The notes under the pieces were generated by a model. It saw nothing but the letters and a program-made list of their open reading frames with translations, searched no databases and had not been told where the DNA came from. A stretch of 52,274 bases of DNA. Source: Segatella copri. GTDB lineage: Bacteria; Bacteroidota; Bacteroidia; Bacteroidales; Bacteroidaceae. Made by a program: the position numbers and the translations under genes. Positions 44,943 through 51,171 of this stretch are shown here, in pieces (within the stretch, counting starts at the first letter, position 1; each line of letters begins with the position of its first letter). The stretch lies in contig NZ_CATKVU010000004.1 of NCBI RefSeq assembly GCF_949820605.1, positions 12,501-64,774 of the forward strand, written 5' to 3'.

Positions 44943-45157
44943 TTGCCAGAAGTACGTAAATGTTCATTACCCCAGCTCTCTATGGTATCAAGAGTTATAC
45001 TTCCATTATCGCACAACTCACCAATCCCCTCATCAACCTTCCTTGCAAAGTATTGAGAGAGAACATTTTCAAGATTATCTAATTCCTGTGGAGTCTTGAT
45101 ATAAGACATCATTTGAAGAATCTTCATCTGAGCAGGGTTAAATACAGTCTGTTCCAT
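44939..45157 (-). CDS. Antitoxin partner of PIN toxin 2
   Basis: A 72-residue acidic protein (NPAQMKILQMMSYIKTPQEL, LENVLSQYFARKVDEGIGEL) with the same layout as the antitoxin at 43772. A GTAACTTTGGCGG promoter box lies 25-30 bp upstream. Family not named with confidence. Confidence 0.78.
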   Translation of the reverse strand: MEQTVFNPAQMKILQMMSYIKTPQELDNLENVLSQYFARKVDEGIGELCDNGSITLDTIESWGNEHLRTSGK

Positions 45158-45177
45158 TCTATTTCAATTAAACGTTC

Positions 45178-45305
45178 AACTTTGCCGCCAAAGTTACACT
45201 TTTTTCTCGAAACCACCAAGCAATTAACAAGAAATCTGCAAGTTATCAGCAAATAACCACGAAATCAATCGTAAACAATAAACTATTAACTATAAACTGC
45301 TATTC
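45178..45305. repeat. Duplicated leader region of the PIN toxin pair 2
   Basis: Near-identical to 44028-44157. See that entry; the shared block ends at AAACTGCTATTC in both. Confidence 0.8.
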
Positions 45306-45360
45306 TATAATGAATTGTGCATGCAAAGTTAAGAAAAAAACAATATTCAAAGGCAAAAAA

Positions 45361-45548
45361 ACAAGAAAAATCTCAGAAACTTATAATCTTTTATAAAAAG
45401 AACAATATATTACACCTTTTCTTACGTAATCTAGATTTTTTTGTTAACTTTGCAGGAAAAGTACAATATAATACACTACTTGGTATGAAAATTCAAGAAG
45501 TAATGAAATTGCAGCGTAAGAGTCTGATATCCATTAATATTAATAGGA
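45361..45548 (+). pseudogene. Chimeric scar: hipBST promoter and hipB start joined to the nhaC 3' end
   Basis: 45361-45518 matches 20131-20288 (the hipBST promoter, leader and first 12 codons of hipB) with a few changes. 45518-45548 is identical over 31 bases to 24658-24688 (nhaC stop region). The junction removes what would be about 4.4 kb. The -33 box is damaged (TTTTTTTGCG became TTTTCTTACG), while the -7 box TAACTTTG is kept. No functional product is expected. Confidence 0.85.
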
Positions 45549-45576
45549 GATTCCTAGATATAGGAGGCTAATAGAA

Positions 45577-46056
45577 ATGAAAAAAGAATCAAAAGTAAAC
45601 CAAGCAAAATATGTAGAACTCAATTTGTTTCCTGAGGAGAAAGAGGATCATCAGAAAGACTCTATCTCTTCAGAAGACATGGAAAGCGATACTTCTCCAG
45701 ACAAAGAGTATGACTTGACTGATTTGTTTGAAAGACTTTCCAAATCAGCTTTTCGCAGCCGTTTCTATCTCTCGAAGAAGGATAAGGAATATATTGCAGA
45801 AAAGGGTTTGGCTACCATCCGTAAGCATGCGGAGGATTTCGTTGCCAAACGCCTTGCTCCTGCCGTGATTCCCAATGACGGCAAGCAGACGCCTATGAGA
45901 GGGCATCCTGTATTCATTGCCCAGCATGCTACAGGCTGCTGTTGCCGTGGTTGTTTCTTCAAATGGCATCATATACCTGCCGGAAGACAGCTGACAGGAG
46001 AAGAACAGCAGTATGCTGTAGCAGTACTGATGGCATGGATTGAAAAACAGGTTTAA
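45577..46056 (+). CDS. DUF4186-family protein
   Basis: A 159-residue protein. The first 40 residues are polar and variable; the rest matches DUF4186: FRSRFYLSKKDKEYIAEKG, then KQTPMRGHPVFIAQHATGCC and CRGCFFKWHHIPAGRQLT. Conserved Cys and His residues (CCCRGC, WHH) suggest metal binding. The function of the family is not known. The gene has a GGAGG ribosome site 13 bp upstream. Its last codons lie at the start of the duplicated Hsp20 segment, where the DNA resembles the MsrA-side junction of the second copy. Confidence 0.85.
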   Translation: MKKESKVNQAKYVELNLFPEEKEDHQKDSISSEDMESDTSPDKEYDLTDLFERLSKSAFRSRFYLSKKDKEYIAEKGLATIRKHAEDFVAKRLAPAVIPNDGKQTPMRGHPVFIAQHATGCCCRGCFFKWHHIPAGRQLTGEEQQYAVAVLMAWIEKQV

Positions 46057-46101
46057 AAAGCATGAAGTTTTAGCAGCAAAGTTTAAATTATTTATCCATT
46101 G

Positions 46102-46138
46102 TTGTCAATTTTGCAGAATCTTTAGTCAAAATTGGCAA
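46102..46138. promoter_or_regulatory. Upstream dyad of hsp20 copy A
   Basis: TTGTCAATTTTG (46102-46113) and CAAAATTGGCAA (46127-46138) are inverted repeats with one mismatch around a 13-bp spacer. The dyad is centred about 50 bp before the -24 box, where an activator of sigma-54 would be expected to bind. Confidence 0.6.
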
Positions 46139-46168
46139 AAACTGTTTACTCCAAATCTACAAACCGGG

Positions 46169-46185
46169 TTGGCACGTAACTTGCT
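46169..46185 (+). promoter_or_regulatory. Sigma-54 promoter of hsp20 copy A
   Basis: TTGGCACGTAACTTGCT matches the -24/-12 consensus at every key position: GG at 46171-46172, then exactly 10 bp, then GC at 46183-46184. The transcript would have a leader of roughly 195 nt containing an AACCCT/AGGGTT hairpin. Confidence 0.8.
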
Positions 46186-46392
46186 CCTACATAGAGTGAA
46201 AGCCGAAGCCGAAAGGGCAAGGGGAACGACAAGAACCCTAAGTAATGACAGTTGAGGGTTTCTGGAAATCCTTGAGCCTCGTAAGCCGAAGCAATCGTTA
46301 TTAAAAAGGATAAATTAAAAACAATGAGAAATCCCGACTGAGCCGGAAGGCGAAGAGAGGACGAGAAAAATAGAATTAGGAGGTTTTACATG

Positions 46393-46833
46393 ATGTTGTT
46401 AGCTCGTAGAAATAACAGTGTTTCAAATTGGTTGAACAGTTGGTTTAATGACAACTTCTTTGATACAAGCTTGATGCCACACATGAACGCAACAGCTCCT
46501 GCAGTCAACGTCAAGGAAAGTGCTACAGCTTATACGATGGAGGTTGCAGCTCCTGGTTTGAAGAAAGATATGGTCAAGATGAACATCGATAAGGATGGCT
46601 ATCTGAATGTATCCATCGAGAACAAGGATGAGAAAAAGGAGGAGAAGAAGGAAGAGCATTACTTGCGTCGTGAGTTCTCTTACAGCAGCTACTCTCAGAG
46701 TTATGCTTTGCCAGAGGATGCTGATCAGGAGAAGATTTCCGCTGAGGTCAGTGACGGTGTCTTGAAGATTGAGATTCCTAAGATAGCCAAGGAGGAGAAG
46801 AAAGACGATGTTAAGCACATTGAGGTTAAGTAA
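46393..46833 (+). CDS. Small heat-shock protein (Hsp20/alpha-crystallin), copy A
   Basis: A 146-residue ATP-independent chaperone that holds unfolding proteins. The alpha-crystallin domain runs from AVNVKESATAYTMEVAAPGL to GVLKIEIPK, the latter with the I-x-I motif of the C-terminal tail. A Lys/Glu-rich loop (KKEEKKEEH) lies in the middle. The start at 46393 is chosen over the ATG one codon earlier because copy B has only the equivalent ATG. A strong AGGAGG site at 46378-46383, unusual for this phylum, lies 9 bp upstream. It differs from copy B at one residue (Ile instead of Thr in IPKIAKEE). Confidence 0.95.
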   Translation: MLLARRNNSVSNWLNSWFNDNFFDTSLMPHMNATAPAVNVKESATAYTMEVAAPGLKKDMVKMNIDKDGYLNVSIENKDEKKEEKKEEHYLRREFSYSSYSQSYALPEDADQEKISAEVSDGVLKIEIPKIAKEEKKDDVKHIEVK

Positions 46834-46897
46834 TCTTTCTTGAAGTGCTATGCAGCTTTCAAGATACATTCATTGCATCGAGAAAATAATTAAAACT

Positions 46898-46932
46898 GGG
46901 GGCTAGTCCTGATTATGGGGCTAGCCTTTTTT
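46898..46932 (+). terminator. Terminator of hsp20 copy A
   Basis: GGGGGCTAGTCC pairs with GGGGCTAGCC across a short loop and is followed by a run of T. Confidence 0.8.
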
Positions 46933-47027
46933 TAAACGAATAATTAGATGAATTAAAGCAACCTTGCTGTCAGTAATAATGTCAATATGAGCTTAGCCAC
47001 TCTTAAACCTAGTGCCCTTACGCATAT
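46931..47027. repeat. Mosaic scar 3 before the DinJ/PIN pair
   Basis: 46931-46958 resembles 30053-30081 (GAATAATTAGATG core). 46996-47027 resembles 26034-26065 with one change (GCCACTCTTAAACCT then TGCCCTTACGCATAT). The middle 37 bp have no partner in the window. Confidence 0.65.
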
Positions 47028-47140
47028 ATCATTCATTCAACTATTAATCTTTATTAAATTATTAATACTATCTCAATATTTTACGTCATAATGATGTATA
47101 TTTGCAATCAGAATGATTATTAATTAAACATTTTAGGCTT

Positions 47141-47464
47141 ATGGCACAGACAGCAATGACAGTCCGTATGGACAACCAGCAGAAAGCACAGTTTGATAAA
47201 CTCTGCGAACAGTTCGGTATGAGTGCGAATACCGCCATTAACATCTTTGTTAAGGCAGTAATTCGCAGTAAGAGCATTCCATTCTCCATTCAGGCAAAGA
47301 ATGAAGAAGAAGATGAAGTGACTGCAAAAGCAAAGGCTGCGTTTCAATACATGTGTGACACAGCAAGAGAGAACAACATTGATATGTCACTTGATGAGAT
47401 CAATGAAGAAATCAGAGAAGTCAGACGATTAAGAAAAGAACGCAATGGTATATGCAGTCATTGA
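47141..47464 (+). CDS. RelB/DinJ-family antitoxin
   Basis: A 107-residue protein. The N-terminal ribbon-helix-helix (TAMTVRMDNQQKAQFDKLCE, then FGMSANTAINIFVKAVI and IPFSI) is the DinJ/RelB signature. The C-terminal half is charged and helical and should bind the toxin. A TATATTTG promoter box lies at 47097-47104. The gene overlaps the PIN toxin gene by 20 bp. DinJ normally pairs with YafQ/RelE-type toxins; here the partner is a PIN protein. Confidence 0.9.
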   Translation: MAQTAMTVRMDNQQKAQFDKLCEQFGMSANTAINIFVKAVIRSKSIPFSIQAKNEEEDEVTAKAKAAFQYMCDTARENNIDMSLDEINEEIREVRRLRKERNGICSH

Positions 47465-47852
47465 TACGAACATTATTGTGTCCTCGTTTATAACTAAGAA
47501 CCCTTCGTCAGCAACAAGAAGGGTCATCAACAGTATGCTCAGTGGTAAAATTAAGCCATTGTATAATGACGAAATCTTGGATGAGTACTTTGATGTACTA
47601 AATAGGTCAAAATTTCATCTAAGTGAAATCAGAATCCATGAGTTATTGAACTTTTTTAAGGAAAACGGAATTGATTCGTCCCGTTTTCCTTATGCTGGCG
47701 AAATGCCAGATGAGGACGACCGAGTTTTCTATGAAGTCTGCCTGAGCAAGGAAGACTCCTTCTTAGTAGCAGGAAATCTCAAACACTTTCCAAAAGAACC
47801 GCAAGTGATTACAGCAGCAGAAATGATGGAAATCCTAGACAACGAACTATAA
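47445..47852 (+). CDS. PIN-domain toxin partnered with the DinJ-like antitoxin
   Basis: A 135-residue PIN ribonuclease of the putative toxin component (PIN family) group: AVIDTNIIVSSFITKNPSS holds the first catalytic Asp, YNDEILDEYFDVL the second acidic site, and PDEDDRVFYEVCLSKEDSFL the third, followed by VAGNLKHFP. It begins inside the antitoxin gene, so the two are coupled. It belongs to a different branch from the two PIN toxins at 43-45 kb. Confidence 0.9.
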   Translation: MVYAVIDTNIIVSSFITKNPSSATRRVINSMLSGKIKPLYNDEILDEYFDVLNRSKFHLSEIRIHELLNFFKENGIDSSRFPYAGEMPDEDDRVFYEVCLSKEDSFLVAGNLKHFPKEPQVITAAEMMEILDNEL

Positions 47853-47899
47853 GATGTCTATAGTGATGTTTTTAATGAAAAAGTACGATTTTGTTCTAT

Positions 47900-48391
47900 T
47901 CAACGAACGAAATGAGGAAAAGCAGCTTCTCCTAATTCTGCCGCATATTCAAAACCTTCGTAACTGAAGCCTGCCAGTTCCTCAGGAGTAAGAAGCTGAT
48001 TATTCAGGATATATCTCAGCATGGCTCCACGGCAAGATTTAGCCCATACAGCCTGCATCTTCAATCTGCCGTCTTTCTGGCGGACATAAAAGAGTGGCTG
48101 AATGACCTTTATCTCCTTACATACTCTTTTCCAATCAAACAGATGTTCATATTCCTCAGTTGATAGATGGATGAGTATGCCATCGTCAGCCTTCACACTA
48201 TCGATGAGAACATCCGTGAGTTTGTCTTTCCAGAACTGATTGACCGGCTTGTCGTTTGTGGCTTCAAGTGATACGCAATGCTCCATACGATAAGGCACGA
48301 TGCCATCCATTGGACGAAGCAAACCATAGAGAAAACAGGTAATCCAGAGATGCTTCTGGGCATACTCTAAGGAGTCCTCACTTAAAGAACC
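47900..48391 (-). pseudogene. YaaA-family (DUF328) protein, N-terminal part lost
   Basis: The minus-strand frame keeps about 160 C-terminal residues of a YaaA peroxide-stress protein: LSEDSLEYAQKHLWI, LYGLLRPMDGIVPYRME, then VWAKSCRGAMLRYIL and GFEYAAELG. The N-terminal 90 or so residues are missing; the frame runs into an msrA fragment on the other strand near 48390. An internal ATG (48322) gives 140 residues but omits conserved sequence. YaaA lowers free iron damage in E. coli; this copy is likely non-functional. Confidence 0.82.
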
Positions 48392-48604
48392 GGCACAGAC
48401 CGATGGTGTTGGTCCTGATTTGGGACCACAATACCGCAGCTGTATCTTCTATCGTAATGAATCTCAGAAGCAGACAGCCGAACATGTGACGGAACTTCTC
48501 CGTAGTAAGGGTGACGAGGTCAATACCTTGCTCCTGCCAGAGGAGACATTCTACATTGGCGAGGCCTACCACCAGCATTATTATGAAAAAACAAGTTTTA
48601 AAAA
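48390..48604 (+). pseudogene. Peptide methionine sulfoxide reductase (MsrA) C-terminal fragment
   Basis: About 72 codons encode the MsrA segment VGPDLGPQYRSCIFYRNESQ and the end ETFYIGEAYHQHYYEK. The catalytic GCFWG-type motif and the first 100 or so residues are absent. Upstream it abuts the yaaA fragment head to head; downstream it runs into the second hsp20 segment at AACAAGTTTTAAAAAG. Like yaaA, an oxidative-stress gene reduced to a scrap. Confidence 0.82.
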
Positions 48605-48646
48605 GTATGAAGTTTTAGCAGCAAAGTTTAAATTAATTATCCATTG

Positions 48647-48683
48647 TTGTCAATTTTGCAGAATCTTTAGTCAAAATTGACAA
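48647..48683. promoter_or_regulatory. Upstream dyad of hsp20 copy B
   Basis: TTGTCAATTTTG (48647-48658) and CAAAATTGACAA (48672-48683) form a perfect 12-bp inverted repeat; the copy-A version has one mismatch. Confidence 0.65.
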
Positions 48684-48713
48684 AAACTGTTTACTCCAAA
48701 TCTACAAACCGGG

Positions 48714-48730
48714 TTGGCACGTAACTTGCT
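48714..48730 (+). promoter_or_regulatory. Sigma-54 promoter of hsp20 copy B
   Basis: TTGGCACGTAACTTGCT, identical to the copy-A promoter, with GG at 48716-48717 and GC at 48728-48729. Confidence 0.8.
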
Positions 48731-48937
48731 CCTACCTAGAGTGAAAGCCGAAGCCGAAAGGGCAAGGGGAACGACAAGAACCCTAAGTAATGACAGTTGA
48801 GGGTTTCTAGAAATCCTTGAGCCTCGTAAGCCGAAGCAATCGTTATTAAAAAGGATAAATTAAAAACAATGAGAAATCCCGACTGAGCCGGAAGGCGAAG
48901 AGAGGACGAGAAAAATAGAATTTGGAGGTTTTACATT

Positions 48938-49378
48938 ATGTTGTTAGCTCGTAGAAATAACAGTGTTTCAAATTGGTTGAACAGTTGGTTTAATGACAAC
49001 TTCTTTGATACAAGCTTGATGCCACACATGAACGCAACAGCTCCTGCAGTCAACGTCAAGGAAAGTGCTACAGCTTATACGATGGAGGTTGCAGCTCCTG
49101 GTTTGAAGAAAGATATGGTCAAGATGAACATCGATAAGGATGGTTATCTGAATGTATCCATCGAGAACAAGGATGAGAAGAAGGAGGAGAAGAAGGAAGA
49201 GCATTACTTGCGTCGTGAGTTCTCTTACAGCAGCTACTCTCAGAGTTATGCTTTGCCAGAGGATGCTGATCAGGAGAAGATTTCCGCTGAGGTCAGTGAC
49301 GGTGTCTTGAAGATTGAGATTCCTAAGACAGCCAAGGAGGAGAAGAAAGACGATGTTAAGCACATTGAGGTTAAGTAA
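48938..49378 (+). CDS. Small heat-shock protein (Hsp20/alpha-crystallin), copy B
   Basis: A 146-residue Hsp20 chaperone, identical to copy A except for Thr in IPKTAKEE. The single ATG at 48938 fixes the start of both copies; the upstream site is GGAGG. It has the same promoter, leader and terminator as copy A, so the two should be co-regulated and the duplication may raise dosage. The few silent changes between the copies point to recent duplication or gene conversion. Confidence 0.95.
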   Translation: MLLARRNNSVSNWLNSWFNDNFFDTSLMPHMNATAPAVNVKESATAYTMEVAAPGLKKDMVKMNIDKDGYLNVSIENKDEKKEEKKEEHYLRREFSYSSYSQSYALPEDADQEKISAEVSDGVLKIEIPKTAKEEKKDDVKHIEVK

Positions 49379-49443
49379 TCTTTCTTGAAGTGCTATGCAG
49401 CTTTCAAGATACATTCATTGCATCGAGAAAATAATTAAAACTG

Positions 49444-49478
49444 AGGGTTAGTCCTGATTATGGGGCTAGCCCTTTTTT
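49444..49478 (+). terminator. Terminator of hsp20 copy B
   Basis: AGGGTTAGTCC pairs with GGGGCTAGCCC, followed by TTTTTT. Confidence 0.75.
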
Positions 49479-49512
49479 GAATATATGAATTTAATTTTGG
49501 AAAGGATCAAGG

Positions 49513-50133
49513 ATGATTAAAATATTTATTTCACTTGTTTTCTGTCTGATGTCTGCCTTTGCCTGTGCGCAGTCAAACCAGTCAGATAATATGTATCAAT
49601 GGGGAAAAAACAAGGCCAGCGAGCAGTTGGTCAATGGTCTGAAGTCACGTCAGAAAGCTCTCAGGAAAGAACAGCGCGACTTGCAAAACCGGATAGATAG
49701 TGTATATTGGGATGAAGCATTGGACGCTATTAAGGATACAACCTTTACCTTGGAAGCCGACAAGGTAGTTTTCCCTTATGGTCAGATTGCTTATGTTAAT
49801 TCCAACACCAATTTCGTTTCCGTCAATAAGGACAATGCTGTTGTGCAGGTTGCCTTCAATGTACCCTTCTCCGGACCTAATGGCATTGGTGGAGTTACGG
49901 TTCAGGGAAGCGTAAGTGGATACAAAATTCAAACGGACAAGAAAGGGACTACACAAGTAAGTATGAGTGTTACTGGTATTGGTATCTCTGCCCAAATCTG
50001 GATTACCATGTATAAGGGAAGCCATGAAGCCAGTGTGGAAATTCTGCCTAACTTCAACTCTCGTAGGCTCACCCTTAATGGAGTCATACTACCTCTTCAC
50101 AAGAGTACTGTATTTCAAGGGCGAACATTATAA
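49513..50133 (+). CDS. DUF4251-family exported protein
   Basis: A 206-residue protein with a signal peptide ending AFACAQ. A helical, coiled-coil-like segment (SRQKALRKEQRDLQNRID) precedes the DUF4251 core: FTLEADKVVFPYGQIAYVNS, NTNFVSVNKDNAVVQ, then GGVTVQGSVSGYK and the final NGVILP strand. DUF4251 proteins are periplasmic or outer-membrane-associated beta proteins of unknown function, common in Bacteroidota. It has its own terminator. Confidence 0.85.
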   Translation: MIKIFISLVFCLMSAFACAQSNQSDNMYQWGKNKASEQLVNGLKSRQKALRKEQRDLQNRIDSVYWDEALDAIKDTTFTLEADKVVFPYGQIAYVNSNTNFVSVNKDNAVVQVAFNVPFSGPNGIGGVTVQGSVSGYKIQTDKKGTTQVSMSVTGIGISAQIWITMYKGSHEASVEILPNFNSRRLTLNGVILPLHKSTVFQGRTL

Positions 50134-50138
50134 CAAAG

Positions 50139-50169
50139 AAGCCTGCTGACAATTATAGCCAGCAGGCTT
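50139..50169 (+). terminator. Terminator of the DUF4251 gene
   Basis: AAGCCTGCTG (50139-50148) pairs with CAGCAGGCTT (50160-50169), followed by TTT. Confidence 0.8.
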
Positions 50170-50207
50170 TTTGCTTTCTTCGTCTTTCTGTCCCCAAAAA
50201 TATGATT

Positions 50208-50459
50208 TTATGTCCAAAACTCTTCTTCGCCAGTGGGTTGCATCTTGCCCCCGCACTTTGGGCAAGTATGCATATCCCACCTGTGAATCCTGTCAGAACC
50301 ACATATCTCCTTTCTTACCATTTTAACACCCAACTTGCATTGGATATCTTGCCAATCTATAACCTGAGGATAGATGCTATATCCATACGAACGCGGGTGG
50401 CTCCTACTCCAACCACCATATTTACATGTCGTTGATAGTAGTTTAGATACTTTTAACCG
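50208..50459 (-). pseudogene. Zinc-ribbon protein tail without a start
   Basis: The minus strand has 83 open codons between a stop at 50460 and a stop at 50208, including EICGSDRIHRWDMHTCPKCG followed by GKMQPTGEEEFWT. The CPKC pair and the upstream EICGS look like a zinc-ribbon. No start codon fits, so it appears to be the 3' end of a lost gene. A deleted version lies at 28253-28335. From 50460 to 50660 I see only an orphan TACCTTTGC promoter-like box. Confidence 0.6.
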
Positions 50460-50668
50460 TTATTTCGTGCATAATAATATTCATCTGCGTACCTTTGCGT
50501 ACAAAAAAGAGAAGAAATGAAACATTTATAATACCGAGAAGTATTTTCTAGCTTTTTTGATATTTGGATGAGATTTGGGAAGACAGATTCTGCCTACCAT
50601 AGCAATGGAAGGTTCATTCTCATCATTGGAAGGGCTATACCTAAAAATGATGATTTTTCTATAGGGCC

Positions 50669-50699
50669 TTGTATATTACAGAATAATTGTGTAATTTTG
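50669..50699 (+). promoter_or_regulatory. Promoter of the FMN-binding protein genes
   Basis: TTG (50669-50671) and TAATTTTG (50692-50699) are 20 bp apart. The longer frame from 50687 starts within it, so the start at 50729 is preferred. Confidence 0.65.
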
Positions 50700-50728
50700 C
50701 ATTCTATTATAGAAATATCAATACAATT

Positions 50729-51139
50729 ATGAAGAAAAGAATATTCATTTTAGCAGCCTTACTGAGCACAGGATTGATTGGTAGCATGACTGCAACAACC
50801 AAAAGTTCTCATTCAGAGATTATGACGAAAGAAGCAGATGGCAGTTACATTATCAACACTACTACTTTGGGTAAAGATGTAAGGGGATTTCGTGGCAATA
50901 CCCCTCTCTCTATCCACATCAAGAAAGGAAAGATTATAGATATCAAACCGCTTGCCAACCAGGAAACGCCCAAATTCTTCAATAAGGTAAAACAGGAGTT
51001 GCTCAATAAATGGAACGGCATGAAAGTCAGCAAGGCCGCTTCAGTCCAAGTAGATGGCGTTACTGGAGCCACTTTCTCAAGCAAAGCTGTGAAAGAAAAC
51101 GTAAAACGCGGTATTGCTTATTACCTGAAACATAAATAA
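50729..51139 (+). CDS. Exported FMN-binding domain protein
   Basis: A 136-residue protein with an N-terminal signal peptide (MKKRIFILAALLSTGLIGSM) and one FMN-binding domain. DGVTGATFSSKAV (109-121) contains the S/T-G-A-T motif in which Thr115 would carry covalently bound FMN, as in RnfG and NqrC. It should work on the outer face of the inner membrane as an electron carrier. It lies 32 bp before the NosR/NapH-like gene, which contains a second, related FMN-binding domain, so both probably serve the same redox chain. Confidence 0.85.
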   Translation: MKKRIFILAALLSTGLIGSMTATTKSSHSEIMTKEADGSYIINTTTLGKDVRGFRGNTPLSIHIKKGKIIDIKPLANQETPKFFNKVKQELLNKWNGMKVSKAASVQVDGVTGATFSSKAVKENVKRGIAYYLKHK

Positions 51140-51171
51140 GAGAAAACTGGAAAGAAAGAATTAAGTGTAAT

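Larger units (their letters stand above)
46050..46935 (+). repeat. Duplicated hsp20 segment, copy A
   Basis: About 885 bp nearly identical to 48593-49480 (offset 2545 in the coding part), covering regulatory dyad, sigma-54 promoter, long leader, hsp20 gene and terminator. Only scattered single-base changes are seen. Confidence 0.92.
48593..49480 (+). repeat. Duplicated hsp20 segment, copy B
   Basis: Near-identical to 46050-46935. The left boundary falls at AAAACAAGTTTTAAAAAG, the right after the terminator. Confidence 0.92.

Noticed and set aside
45317..45571. Open frame of 84 codons ending in an NhaC-like tail
   Set aside because: It starts in the copied hipBST leader and crosses the chimeric junction; it has only 12 true HipB codons.
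46040..46255. Open frame of 71 codons over the hsp20 regulatory region
   Set aside because: It overlaps the dyad and sigma-54 promoter, and the frame is not kept in copy B.
46196..46389. hsp20 leader considered as an RNA thermometer
   Set aside because: Hairpins are visible (AACCCT/AGGGTT), but I could not pair the AGGAGG ribosome site convincingly by eye, so no thermometer is claimed.
50534..50728. Open stretch upstream of the FMN-binding gene after an orphan TACCTTTGC box
   Set aside because: It lacks a start near the box, overlaps the next promoter and has no recognisable motif; the promoter-like box may be a leftover of a lost gene.
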